A stretch of DNA of 64,000 nucleotides, from contig JAHEWK010000007.1 in the NCBI GenBank assembly GCA_020740775.1, forward strand, positions 2,790,001-2,854,000, in the 5' to 3' direction. How positions within the stretch are numbered: position 1 is the stretch's first letter; every line of letters begins with the position of its first letter. The translations under genes and the position numbers were made by a program. This DNA comes from Ilyonectria destructans (taxonomy: Eukaryota > Ascomycota > Sordariomycetes > Hypocreales > Nectriaceae). Shown here piece after piece: positions 46,820 to 58,891 of this stretch. The notes under the pieces are model-generated. The model saw nothing but the letters and a program-made list of their open reading frames with translations, had not been told where the DNA came from and did no database searches.

Positions 46820-47871
46820 TCAATTGTCCACCGTGACTCCCACTGTAAATCCAGCATCGACGTTGACAACCACGCCGGACATGTATGATGAGTCGTCGGA
46901 TAGCAGAAAGGCCACGACCTTTCCAACCTCCTCTGGCTCTGCTACTCGCTTGAGGCATGACCGATTCGCACTAAGCGTAATACCTGTGCCCTCAAGGAAG
47001 CCATTTGCAAGTGGTGTGCTGATGACGCCTCTGCTTGCCGTATTAGACCTGTTCCAATGTTTTTGATCGTGGGATAGGACTGGATCTGGGCAAAGTCCGA
47101 CTCACGGTGCAACAGTATTTACACGAATCCCTTTAGGTCCATATTCTACAGCCGCGGTACGTGTAAGACCTATGACTGCGTGTTTGCTAGCGCCATACGC
47201 AGCCATGTTAGGAGTGGCTGAAAGGCCTGCCATGGAGGAAATGTTCACCACAGAACCGCCACTCGATAGCTTAGGTAACTGAGCCCGGAGAGCTTTGAAC
47301 CTAGACAGTAAGTCTGTTAGCAGTCTATACAGTGATGAATAGCGAATAAGGACACAGAACTCGACTTGGCGATAAGTCGGTTGGTTTGACTTGCATTCCA
47401 GTTGAGTTGATCCTCATCACCCGTTCCCACTCCTCGTCTGGCGTCTCCCCAATAAGCCCTCCGGGGATGATTGTGCCCGCAATGTTGGCAGCGCCATCCA
47501 GCCGGCCAAAGTCTTGGATAGCCTGGTCGATCCAGTTGTTAACATCATCGGTGTTCGACACGTCGACTTTTACCATTGTCATCTTCTGGTCCTTTGCAAC
47601 GCCCTTTTGCGAAATTTCAGATGCAACCTTTTCAAGAGCATCTTTTCGGATGTCGCAGAGAGCCAGAGATGCACCGCGTTCATATAGGATCTTGGCTGTA
47701 GCAAGTCCAATTCCGGACGCCGCTCCTACTTGAAGTGTGAGTAACTGGAAATTGTACCACGGGATATGGGTAAGCGGGACAAGGATCCAAAGATACAAAA
47801 ATGAACAGAAGTTGGTATAATAAAACAAACATACCAGAGAGGGCGATGACCTTGCCTGATAGTGACGCCAT
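46820..47871 (-). CDS. Classical short-chain dehydrogenase/reductase
   Basis: Four exons, 263 aa: 47871-47835, 47725-47395, 47300-47106, 47048-46820. The second intron (47394-47301) is GC-AG with donor GCAAGT; splicing restores INSTGMFKALRAQLP. Using the later of two adjacent acceptors for exon 2 gives the glycine motif SGAASGIG. NIAG follows, and the catalytic Ser and YGASK are present, so unlike the SDR at 33293 this one should be an active NAD(P)-dependent alcohol/ketone oxidoreductase. The C-terminus (VVVNVDAGFTVG) is normal. CCGAGG/CCTCGG words at 48068, 48121 and 48147 lie 200-280 bp upstream. Confidence 0.9.
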
Positions 47872-48316
47872 TTTAAATGTTTGAATAGCCTAGATTCTGG
47901 TTCGAGGCGGAAGAGATGATAGAAGTCGCGTCAAGACCAATGATGAGTTGGTGGTTATTGAGGGTGTGCTATCTAAGCTTCTAACATGGACATGACATAT
48001 ATAATATATATCCTTGACTTACTTTATCAAGGCCAAGATCAAGCCACCGTCCTCGCATTTGTTCGGACCTCGGGACGGGCCTTAGACTTCCCAGAGCTAT
48101 CCGGCGCTGGCAATACCCGCCCGAGGGTGATGCATAGCGACATGTTCCTCGGATCTTGGTGACATCTGTATTAAAATCTACATAAACGACTGATGATGAA
48201 ACATACAAGCTCCATACACTTATGGAATGGGGTCATGTCACACATACACTTGAGATCAAGACAGTGTGCCTCCATGAAAAGCATCCCAGAATGTATTCAT
48301 CACTGTTGTTAACACG
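47872..48316. promoter_or_regulatory. Promoter region of the SDR with three CCGAGG/CCTCGG words
   Basis: Sites at 48068-48073, 48121-48126 and 48147-48152. An AT-rich ATATATAATATATA run at about 47996-48010 could be the core promoter. Confidence 0.45.
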
Positions 48317-49096
48317 CTATCCTGCATTCTGCGTCTCTGCCTTGTACAAATAGCCACCGATAGGATTCAGCACATGCGCCTTGACATCGGCGAGCATGTC
48401 TTGAGTGGCGGCCTGAAATTCTAAAGCCTGCGGGCTTTTAGAGTGTATGTTTGCCCAATAATCCTGGCTCTCATAGACCCCCACGAGCCTCAACGTATCT
48501 GCATCCTTCGGGTCAGCGTAGAGAGATACGCTGAGTGTCCCAGACTCTTGCTTGCTTATACCTGCCGCCCTCAGGTGACGCAGGGCTTCAGAACCCTTGC
48601 CAGGCTTATAGTGGAGCTCAGTCACAGCGACGAATAGATCAGAGACCTGCGCCAATTCAGGCCGAGTAAAACCGAAGTCCTCGTCAACCTCAAGGCTAAG
48701 TGTCAGCGGCTCCTTCGCCAAAGTTCCATCACGCATCAGCCGCATAATTTCGACAAACGCTTCTTGTTTCACGTGGGCGTCAAACCCAGAATCATCAGTG
48801 TATCTCAAATTTAAGTCAGCTTGGAAGCATATTTGTTTGTTGTCTTGATGCTCACTCTTCAATGGCGTAGATGCTGAGTTGATCACTGGTATTGGTGTCT
48901 AACGGAAGCGCGATTGAGTATCGGAGCGTTTTGGCTTCGTCATTGTACGCAACCTCTGCTGCCCGTCGCAGATGTTTGAGGAACTACTCTTTATCAAAAT
49001 GAAGACTCAAAGATATCCTTGGAGTGCTGGACAAACCGTGTCTCGTAGCTCCGGGGTCTTTGGAGTAATACAGGCAATATACGCTTTACGAGCCAT
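48317..49096 (-). CDS. Two-domain ABM (antibiotic biosynthesis monooxygenase-like) protein
   Basis: Three exons, 224 aa: 49096-49037, 48983-48856, 48803-48317. All junctions keep phase; the start MARKAYIACITPK and the joined block TLRYSIALPL...IYAIEEYTD are typical of the first dimeric alpha+beta barrel ABM domain, and a second ABM-like half follows (ELHYKPGKGSEALRHLR...VGVYESQDYWANI). Members include cofactor-free quinol monooxygenases and heme-degrading proteins; activity here is unknown. An open frame starting at a GTG inside the 3' part is not the true start. CCGAGG/CCTCGG words at 49265, 49366, 49400 and 49412 lie 170-320 bp upstream. Confidence 0.8.
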
Positions 49097-50611
49097 TTTA
49101 GTAGAAAGATGCCGTTGGTCGTGCCTGACAGGGAATTCAAGTGCTATCGCAATTAAAAGTTGATCACCGTAAGTCCGCTGGCTGCAAATCTGGGAATCAC
49201 CCTTTTCATATCATCTAGTTTACGCTATCCGCTAATATGTGATTTGCGGGTAGGCCACAGGGACCCGAGGATACTGTCAGAACAACCCGGGCAAGAGACT
49301 AGGCGCGGAAATACAATGTAGAAGGGGCGGTTCACAGATCCGATTTCTGCAAGAAAACAACGTAACCTCGGGTAGATGAGATATGTCGGTTGATCTGAGC
49401 CTCGGAGACAACCTCGGGGACAACAACCGTGCAATGATGCTTTCGCCTTAGGTGAACGCCTGGAAGTGCCTCAGAGTTCCTCACAAACAGGTTTACAACT
49501 ATTAACCACTTATTTGGCGCGAGTACTAGTGATAATATGGCACTGTGGCGGATAGTGTCATGATGCCGACATACTCGGAGTCGAAACTCAAGCACACCAA
49601 GGGCCATTTCCGTTTCTAAAGCTAAGCTCCTGCTGCTCTAAGCTAAGCCGTCGCTGAGCTTTGGGCTGAGGTGCCTGGAGGGGCCGACTTTTGGGATTGT
49701 AGATCCTGTTGGATTGTGACCCTGTATTACAAAACCTCTGATAGATCGATACCCTGAGCTTAGTCGGAGGGGCATGAGATGACAGAAAACCCTTCTCGAG
49801 ACAAGAGGGGGCCAGGTGCATCCGATATCAAGACAATCAACAGACTCAAGATCCACACCCTATTGAGCAGTAATCCCGGGATCGAATGTGCCGTTTGCTA
49901 TCCAACAGATCCCTAGAAAGGACCCAGATTTGGGACAACGTCCCCGAATTTAAGCCTCAGCAGGCCTTCTTAGTGTTGAAGAACCTAAATTGTAGTTTAA
50001 AACCAGGCAGTTTGAAAAACCTATGTCTATAATACTCCCTAGCGGGCGAGCTTTTACTAATTTAAGATGAATCTATAGATAGGGCTATATAAGATGTAGA
50101 CTTCTCACGGCCTAGGGAGAGACTAGGCGGTCACAGCCGGCAGAACTATGACGTACCCACTTTCTTAGGATGGGTCACCCAGGCTCACAGGCTTAAATAT
50201 AATGACGGATACTCATCAAATGACTGGCCTGGAACTTAGTCCACATCGCCCCAAGAATCGATGTCTTGTGTTAGTGATCGAGATACCACTGTAGAAGGTG
50301 GTATCGGCGTTATATGATGCATAACTGTAGGTCTATTACACTGTTAAGAAGATAGCGTCTTCAAATGGTTTTGTGCGGCTGGGGTTGGTCTGTGGTCGAC
50401 GAATGGAAATCCGTGGTCGCCAATGTTGGCCGCTGACCAACCTCCGCGAGGCTCAGGCAATTTCAGGCAATCGCATCCAACGTCGATAAAGACGCACTTC
50501 AACTCTCCCTTCGCTCCCATCCACATAAACGAACAGTACACCTCTTGCCGTCTCTAACAACGCCGCCGCCGACCGCTCCGCGTGTCCCAAGGACGCTATA
50601 CAATCTCCACG
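49097..50611. other. Long divergent intergenic region, ABM / NB-ARC genes
   Basis: About 1.5 kb without a supported gene. Four CCGAGG/CCTCGG words cluster at 49265-49417 near the ABM gene; none lies near the NB-ARC gene at the other end. Confidence 0.5.
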
Positions 50612-53600
50612 ATGCCTAGCCTCGATCCAGCGCTCTACACGATTGCGTGGATTGCCCCCCTAGAGATCGAGTCGCGCGCCGCCTTGTGTCTCTTCGACAA
50701 AGTACACGACGGAGACTTCCCTCTAGCCCGAGGTAGCGACTATGTGTTTAATGCCGGCACGGTCTGTGGGCACCAGGTTGTGCTTGCGACCCTGCCGCCA
50801 GGCCAACCGTACGGAACCGGCTCTGCGGGCGCACTTGCCGGCCAGGTCAAGATGTTCTTCCCAAACCTCTGGTTTGGACTGTTGGTTGGTGTTGCGGCAG
50901 GCTTGCCCAACTTCTCGCGGTCTCCGCCACGGGATATCCGTCTCGGCGATGTCCTTGTTGCTCTCCCCGAGGGAGATAGCGCTGGGCTTATTGCTTACGA
51001 GCTGGGGAGGGAGGTTGGGGAGAATACCGTCCAGCTATTGTGTGGTGGGCATGTGTTGGCAAAGACGGAAACGGTCATCCGGTCAGCCATCGGCAAAATC
51101 AAGCTCAAGGCGCCCAAGGATGCAGACTTCTTCCTCCCTCACTACCAACGAATCCAGCATGAGGAGCACGCCAATGGTACGTTCGTCGATCCCGGCCAAG
51201 ACCGGGACGTCTTATATGAGCTTGACAAGGCCGTAAGTCGACCACGTCGGCCTGATACCCGGCGCACACGAGTGTGGTACGGACCGATAGGTTCTGGAGA
51301 GAAGCTCATGAGGGATGCTACGAGGAGGAACGAGCTACGCGATCAGCATGGCATTATAGGCCTCGAGATGGAGGCGGCAGGGACTATGAACACCATTCCC
51401 GTTGGTGTGATCCGCGGCGTTTGTGATTACGCCGATAGCCACAAGAACAAAGAGTGGCAGCCGTATGCGGCAGCCATGGCTGCTGCGTATGCCAAAGCGG
51501 TTTTGAACATAATTCAGCCGAAAAAGGTTCAAGGTGAGTGATGCAGTAGTGAGTGCTAAGTACGAGAGACGTCCACGATAGGAGTAGGCTGGGCTATATA
51601 AGAATAAAGCTAACTTATCTTGTTTCTCATAGAGGGTCATTTCATGGTCCCCTTGGGTCGAAATAAAGGCTTTGTCGGGCGTGAGTCCATCCTGCACCAA
51701 CTTCTTCACCATATCCCTCCGAGTGTGAACCCGGATGACTGCCAATCGACCGTCATCGAGGGCCTCGGCGGCATCGGGAAGACCCAAGTCGCTATCGAGG
51801 CCGCCTACCGGGTCCGCGATGAGCACCCCGACTGCTCCGTCTTCTGGGTGCCTGCTGTCAATTCCATCAGCTTCGAGAATGCCTACCGCGATATTGGCCA
51901 AAAGCTCAAGGTCCAAGGAATCGAAGAAGACAAGGCCGATGTGAAAGCACTCGTCAAAACTGCCTTAGACCGCAAGATGGGCAGCTGGCTTCTGATCATC
52001 GATAATGCCGACGACATGGAGCTTCTGTTTGGCGAAAATGGTCTCTCCGACTACCTACCCTTTAACCCTACTGGGTCTATCTTATTCACAACTCGGAACC
52101 ACGAGGTTACTGGAGGATTAGATGTATCTGCAGATGATATAATCCTTCTAGCAGAAACGAACAGGAGTGAGTCGATGGAGATGCTACAGAGAAGCTTGAA
52201 AGAAGACCAGACGCGAGACGCGGTGAGCACGTCGAGCCTGCTTGACTTCCTGACGGATCTGCCACTCGCTATCAAGCAGGCATCTGCGTATATGGCGAAG
52301 ACTGGGATATCGACTGCCCAATATCTCGAATATATCCAATCGAGCGATAAGCACTTGATCGAGCTGCTTAGCAAGGACTTCAATGACCGAGGCCGTCATA
52401 GGTCTACCCAAAACCCTGTGGCTACGACGTGGCTGGTTTCGTTCCAGCATATCTCTCGGGACAATCCCCTCGCTGCCCAATACTTGGGCTTTATGTCTTG
52501 TCTTTCCGAGAAAGAGATCCCTAAAAGTATGCTACCACCTGGTAATGGTGAGCTAGAGATATACGAGGCAATCGGCACGCTGAAAGCTCATGCTTTTATC
52601 ACTGAGCGAGCCAGCAACGAGTCGTATGACATACACAGACTTGTCGGACTGACAATGCGGAACTGGATAGCAGAGAAGGGAGAGCTAAAGGCACATATCA
52701 TCAGTGTCACGCAGAGACTCGATGAGATATTTCCCCACCCAGAGCACGAGAACAAGAGCCTCTGGGTACAGTATCTGCCACATGCGCTACAAGTATTAGG
52801 CATCCGAGACGCAGACAATTCGACAGATGAGGCAGACATTTTGAGTCTTATCGTAAATATAGCACAGTGTCAATCTATACTTGGGAAATACAAGGAGTCT
52901 GAAGCGATGCATCGACGGGCCCTTAACCTATCTACGGGCGCGCTTGGCGCAACACATCCTGATACGCTCGCCAGCATGAGCAACCTCGCGATTGTGCTTC
53001 ATAGCCAGGGCAAGTTCGAGGCGGCCGAAGGGATGCATCGACGGGCACTTGATCTACATACGGAAATACTTGGTGCAACACATCCTAATACGGTCACCAG
53101 CATGAATGGCCTTGCGCGTCTACTTGACACCCAGGGCAAGTACGAGGAGGCCGAAGCGATGCAGCGACGGGCATTTGATCTAAATATGGACATTCTCGGT
53201 ACAGCGCATCCTAATACGCTCGTCAGCATGAGCAACCTCGCGCATATACTCGGAAGTCAGGGCAAGTACGAGGAGGCCGAAGCGATGTATCAGCAGGCAC
53301 TTGATCTATCTGCAGACCTACTCGGTGCAATGCATCCTGGAACGCTCATCATGATGAATAGCCTCGCGATTATGCTTCATCGACAGGGCAAGTGTAAGGA
53401 AGCCGACACGATATATCGGCGGGCACTTGATCTATCTACGGACGCACTCGGTGCAATAAATCCTGAAACGCTCACCATGATGAATAACCTCGCGATTATG
53501 CTTCATCAACAGGGCAAGTGTAAGGAAGCCGAAGCGATATTTCGGCGGGCACTTGATCTATCTACGGACGTACTTGGCGCAACACATCCTGAAACGCTCA

Positions 53601-53683
53601 TCATGATGAATAACCTCGCGATTATGCTTCATGGACAGAGCAAGTATAAGGATGTGACGGCCGGGCTTACACTGGAGTTCTAG
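50612..53683 (+). CDS. NLR-like STAND protein: nucleoside phosphorylase, NB-ARC, TPR
   Basis: Two exons, 990 aa: 50612-51533 and 51633-53683 (phase 1). Residues about 8-300 form a PNP/UDP phosphorylase-like domain (YTIAWIAPLEIESRAA, LLVGVAAGLPN, LEMEAAG). The NB-ARC module begins near 350 with P-loop GLGGIGKT, then LLIIDNADD (Walker B), SILFTTR and LPLAIKQASAYM. The C-terminus has kinesin-light-chain-type TPRs of 42 residues (52883 onward), highly alike at DNA level. The last repeat is cut short and ends in an unrelated tail (TAGLTLEF), which suggests truncation by unequal exchange or a frameshift. Such proteins act in fungal immunity and heterokaryon incompatibility. Confidence 0.93.
52883..53683 (+). 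repeat. 126-bp tandem repeats encoding TPRs
   Basis: Six full units start at 52883, 53009, 53135, 53261, 53387 and 53513, and a partial one at 53639. Units 5 and 6 are almost identical by eye, and the later units are more alike than the first ones. This is the usual picture of copy-number turnover in fungal recognition genes. Confidence 0.85.
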
Positions 53684-55689
53684 GGTAGGTCTGAGGCGTG
53701 GGGTGTATGGTTGAGTGGATTAGGACGCCTGGGAGCGATTGGAAGGGGGAAGGGCATATAAGAAAGCTATAAACTACTACGAGTTAGATAGGGCAATGTA
53801 ATATACCTATATATCAGCGGTAAGGAGCATTGCAGGCTACGCACGCTGACTAAGATCTCGCTTGAGTTTCGTCCCAGGATACTATGCGAATCAACGCAAT
53901 TGCATCTCGAATGCAATCGTATTGTCAATGTGCAGGATATAATACCCATATTCAGTTGGTGGTTTAGTGCAACAATCTCTGGTGTAGTATTCGTAGAGAT
54001 GCTTGTGCGTATACAGTAATCTAGCTACCAATAATGCAACAAGAAGAATGTTGGATTGAGATTTCTGTGAAATAGATCTTGATATGTTCACGTTTCAGAG
54101 TGAGATTGTCCAAGGATAGGTCAAAACTGTTGGCATTGATTGCGCATCTATAACCAGTGATGATCGGTGCTTGCGAAACTGCTTCAATCCCCTCGGTAGA
54201 TCCGAAGTGTGTCTAAAGTCTTCTACACTCCAATTTAATACAAATACTTTCTCTTCGAAGCCCAGCAAGTCCATCTGTCACACCCGAAGACTGGGGACAT
54301 CGTCAAAGCAAGTTTAGCTTACAGTGCAGCTCATACTCAACCTCTTTCCATTTCTTCTATTTCTCCCCTTTTGAACCAACGTCGATGCCACCTACCAGCT
54401 TGAACTCTTACGTGCTGATCAATCATAAGAATGATCGCCACTGCATCGAGACTTGTAGCTGAGACCGATAATTATGCCACCATACTGCACGCAATCGTCC
54501 CGCACCATGTCGCTCTACGGAATGTCCACTTTGATGACAGTAGCCCATATCGCCTAGTTTGCTATGCTGAAGTTTTAGAATTGGTTGTCCCTTAAAGCGA
54601 GCTACTCCTTCCTGGTGAGGGCGATGACGTTCTAGGGAGGCCTCGCAACGTAACGAATCGATGGTTGATTAGGACTGCAATTACATCGTGACCCCACAAC
54701 CCGCAACCCTTCACGGAGTAGCTGGATAAGGGGAGCGCTTTTTATAGAGTAATTAAATCGCTGCAGCTGCAGGTACTGCACAGCCACTGTCTTGCCTGAA
54801 GCTGAACTGCAGGCTGGCCGAGAGACGGCCACGGCCTCTACCTATGGTGGTGCCGGTCTCGGCGGTTAGACAGCCTCGCTCAACTTCTCGCTTAAGAACG
54901 ACTTTCATTGGCGAATACATTGTTAAATTGATGCGGTTACCACGCCAGGTAACTAGTCGCCGCCTTGCAACAATCCGTGCCGATCCCTCGACTATCGTTT
55001 CGTTGAAATCTGCCCGCGCGGTACCCCCTGTTGGTGACAGCACGTCCAGCGATTTCAGATCCTTCCACAGGCCCATGGATCGCCCTGAACATTGCCTGTC
55101 TTGATACAATTCAACACGCGGCGGCGCAGCAGAAAAAACCTAGGGGGTGTTCAGCTCGGACTTGGCGGCATTTTAGATGCTCGAATTGGCCAATGAAACC
55201 CATGTCAACATGGGCTGCGGCCTGTTCGACCTTATCATCAAATGTCATACGATCAGGTCCGGTGTAGCGAAGTGTGACAACCCTGCATAACTCCACTCCT
55301 CCCACATGGAGTATTCAACGATGGCATTTCGACATTCTACAGGGGCAGGGTGCAATCCGCCAATAGAGTGTGACAACTAACGGTGTTTCTGCGCCACGGC
55401 AAGGTCTACTCCGAGCCAGCAAGCACGCATCTGCACGATTCAATATATCATAGCCGCCCTAACTCGTTAGGTTGACTAGCTGCCGCATGTACTCTGGGAG
55501 CAGTAAAGCCAAGGCACATTGAGCTGAGGTTTGTCAAAGTGTATTTTCCCGGCACTCCCTAAGCCGGTTATTAAATCAAGGTTGCCTCCTGTCTTCCCCC
55601 CTCAATCCCGCTCCCTTCATGATTCTCTAAGCCTTGACATTGAAAACCTAAGCCCAACTGAGAACCCCAGTCTTCCAATAACCGAAAAG
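53684..55689. other. Long intergenic region
   Basis: About 2 kb. A relatively GC-rich minus-strand frame at 54753-55109 (118 codons, non-ATG start considered) and another at 55111-55305 have protein-like composition, but I cannot place them in a family. No gene is claimed. Confidence 0.35.
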
Positions 55690-56398
55690 ATGAGCCAAAG
55701 ATTCCCACTTCCCCGAGCTCCCATCTGTCCAACCTGCCATCAAGCCTCGACTCGACGTGTCACCAATCCTGCCAACCGCAATGGAAATGCCAACCGTCCA
55801 TTTTACTTCTGTGACCGCTCTCACAAACACAGTTTCATAACTTGGGACGACGCTCGTGGCATAATGCCCGGAAACCCTCAGTGCTGGTGCGGTCAAGTTA
55901 GTCGCCGAGATCGCGCGAGTGGCCCTCATTTGAACGAATGGTACGCATGTGCATCTAGGGACTGTGGGTTTAGAAGGGAACTGGACGAGAACGACCCTGT
56001 TGAGCTTGAACACACTCCGCCGCCCGCGACGGCCCGGACTTATGATGCCTCTCCCGCCTTTGACTTCCAAGCAGCTGTTAGGTGTGTAGTATTCTCTTGT
56101 CCCATTGCGCAATGTCATGGTTAACAAACCCAGTCAATATTCCAGCAGGTCCGATTTGAGATCTGTATCACAACCGACACCCAATATCCAGAGAGTCGTT
56201 CCAGACATTTACTCGCTTGATCAGCGCATGAGAGCCATGAGCGTCACTCCAACCGCTCACACAGTGTTACAGGGATCGCCTCCTCCCTCGTATTATGTGG
56301 TTCCCGGCCAGGCACCGAAATCTCCTAATCCTGACTGCCCACTGCATGGCGGTCGTCGAAAGTGGTTTTTTGGTCGCGTTCGTTGTCGCTGCTACTAG
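55690..56398 (+). CDS. GRF-type zinc-finger protein
   Basis: Two exons, 213 aa: 55690-56081 and 56149-56398 (phase 2). Two Cys-rich units resemble GRF zinc ribbons: CPTCHQAS...NANRPFYFCDRSHKHSFITWDD at about residues 14-58 and CWCGQVSRR...NEWYACASRDCGFRRE at about 65-100. GRF fingers bind single-stranded nucleic acid in topoisomerase 3 and NEIL3. The rest is low-complexity and proline-rich, ending in a short Cys-containing tail (CPLHGGRRKWFFGRVRCRC). It may act in DNA or RNA metabolism. No CCGAGG in its promoter and no evident tie to its metabolic neighbours. Confidence 0.75.
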
Positions 56399-56965
56399 CT
56401 AGAGGCTGCGACATGGGATGGATCGATGTAGTTGTCACACGTCCAAAGGTTGCGTTGCCTGAATCTGGACAGTTCACGAGCTTGTTAGCAGCAGCGCAGC
56501 CATGTGTATTATGAATATTTCTTTAGTTACGATAAAGTCTCGTCGGGACTTCAATGTGGAATGATCTCTGGATACCTCGTATTGGGCTCGGTTCCATGAC
56601 GTGTTGAGGGAGAAGGTCGCACGTCAAGATTTTCAAGAAGATATTCTAGGTTGGAAGATCGATATGACCAATTCCCTTTCACACCCCCGAGTCAACGAGT
56701 TCGCATATTGGATTTTACTCCAGTGATCTGCTTTAATACCGTGCTAGCATCATTTCTCGGTCGCTTACTCTTGTCCAGGAAGTGTCGCGAAAGTTTTAGC
56801 GCCTTCAGGCTCCAGCAGAGCAAACAGGCGTATCTATTCAAAGGGTCTGCCATATTGAACGGTACCTAGGCTGATAGAATGTAATTGTGTATTTCTCTAA
56901 TCTCAAAGTAATGTGAAAATAAAAGGGATCAAAGTGAACAGCATTCATCACTAGCAATACCCACG
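56399..56965. other. Intergenic between convergent genes
   Basis: No gene seen. Confidence 0.55.
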
Positions 56966-58347
56966 TCACAGCCTGCTCTGTGGCTCAGCCTCTTGTTCCT
57001 TGAGCCTCTCCACCCGTTTCCAAGCCGCGTCCAGGGATTGCTTGGTCTTTCCAAAGTAAATATGACCAAATTCACTGCTAGCTCGCCCGCTGATTGTCCG
57101 CGCTTGAATTCCGTGGCTGATTGTAGCTCCTCTGATGTATTGAAAAATGGTGGCAATGTCCCAATCCTTCCCTCGCCCATCCTTGCGGACGTCGAATCCA
57201 ACTATCTCGGCGTAGCGGTCGAGGAGTTCTTGTGGTTCCGGCATACCACTCACTCTGCGATTCTTGGGCTTGTAGGGTGACTCTGACGGTGATGATGGTG
57301 TCTTTCCAACTTTCATGTAATCGTCAAAGAAGGGGCTGACGTGGAACACAAGATCCATCAACGGATGGCCTATGGTCGACAGTTCCCAGTCGAGGATTGC
57401 AATAACCCGGGGTTCGGTGGGATGAAGTATCTAACAATAGAAAGTCCTTCAATCAGCATCCATCATCGATCAAACAAGCGAACCTAACATACCAAATTAT
57501 CAAACTTGAAGTCTCCGTGCACGATAGCGTACCGTTCACCTGGCAAATTGTTTCTCACGTAGTCCATGATTTCGTCATATTTTTCGTGAGCTCGCCCTAG
57601 AGGTTGGCCGGTCTTGATGTCTTTGACTGCGCCTTGTTGAGCTTCGATTCTGCTCCACGTATTGCAGTGCCGAGCATAGAAGCCCGTCTTTTTGCCATAA
57701 TCCCCGAGTCCAATTGCGTCGGGGTCGAGTGAATGAAGCCATGCAAGAGTTTCGATGGCGGAGAACCAACTTTATTACAATGTTATTCGTAGATCCATAT
57801 GGCTGACAGAATGTTCAACTTACGCTTTTCGTCTATCGACAGGTGAAAGTTCTCCTAAGTCGGTGTCTGTGATAATTCTGCCTTGAACAAACTCCATGAC
57901 CTAGTTTTGACAAGTCAGCATCAGCAAGATCACCCCACTCATCGACCTACGTAGAAGGGGGTTCCAATGACCGAGAGGTCGTTGCAAAAAGTATAGACTC
58001 GAGGCACGGGGAAGCCTTCAACAGATCCAAGTGCCTTGAGCACTCTGTATTCACGGTCCACTTGATGCGCCACTGGACTGATAGACTTTCCTGGCGGCTT
58101 TTTTCTGAGAATAAATCTAGCGCCGCTGTAATCATAAGGTCAACGTTGGCTCGCTGGGATAACGAGTTTGCACTCACGCTGCATCATCAACAAAGTAGGT
58201 TGGATTGCTCTGCCCATAGCCAATCTTCGTAGTGACGACTGGCAGCCGCAGAAGGGGAATTTCTCCTGAACGAGCAAGATAACCCCCTAGAGCATCGTCG
58301 TCAAGGTCATGCTGTGAGCCGACCGCAGGGGAAGTGTCAGGCGGCAT
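56966..58347 (-). CDS. APH-family kinase, ACAD10/11 N-domain type, with PTS1
   Basis: Five exons, 387 aa: 58347-58178, 58125-57951, 57900-57824, 57769-57493, 57430-56966. Each junction keeps phase. Conserved blocks: YGQSNPTYFV (nucleotide loop), FILRKKPPG with the ATP-binding lysine, VMEFVQGRI hinge, Brenner motif HGDFKFDNL (catalytic Asp, joined across an intron) and ILDWELSTIGHPLMDL with the metal-binding Asp. This is the APH group fused to acyl-CoA dehydrogenase in animal ACAD10/11 and the LvaA group in bacteria, which phosphorylate 4-hydroxyacyl-CoA. It ends in SRL, a peroxisomal PTS1. It diverges from an acyl-CoA dehydrogenase, the expected partner. Confidence 0.9.
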
Positions 58348-58891
58348 CTTTGAGGTTGTAAATTCAGTTGAGGTCTTCAACGATGCTGCCTCGCCTACTT
58401 GGATAGATCAACAGCAAGAATTTCCATTCGAGACGGGCATTGAATTTCGGGCTGTCTTTCTGTAATTCGCGACCGGAAATGGATATCGAGGAATGGACAA
58501 ACTCGCGACTTGGCCAAGCATGGATGTTTAAAGGTCAAGCAATCATGGTGCACGTCACTGACACAATGATGGCCAATAAGCACGGTCACAGAGAAATCTC
58601 GTTACTCATGCACCCATAAAAGGACTAATAAAAGATACTTGCTTCTTGTTGTGCTACAGGCGGCCGAAATGGTGAATCGCAGCGGAGCGTTGCCGAGGAT
58701 GACAAGGTATCTCGGGATACAATAGCCGAGGGGCTTCATTCCCCAATCGGCACGATCGGCAGGTGGAAAGCATCGAAAGACGGCGTATTTTACTTTGAAC
58801 AACACGCATACATAATCGTGTTCCTATTGCAGAATGCTGTTAGTTCGTAGTTCATGAAATATCCTCGGTCAGACCACTTGCAGTGCCCACC
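58348..58891. promoter_or_regulatory. Bidirectional promoter of the APH kinase and acyl-CoA dehydrogenase
   Basis: CCGAGG at 58693-58698 and 58726-58731, 160-200 bp before the dehydrogenase ATG, and CCTCGG at 58863-58868 close to its start. A single 544-bp interval for both genes favours joint expression. Confidence 0.5.

Noticed and set aside
48317..48886. ABM protein starting at an internal GTG
   Set aside because: Two upstream exons beginning with ATG at 49096 restore the missing first half of the ABM domain in phase.
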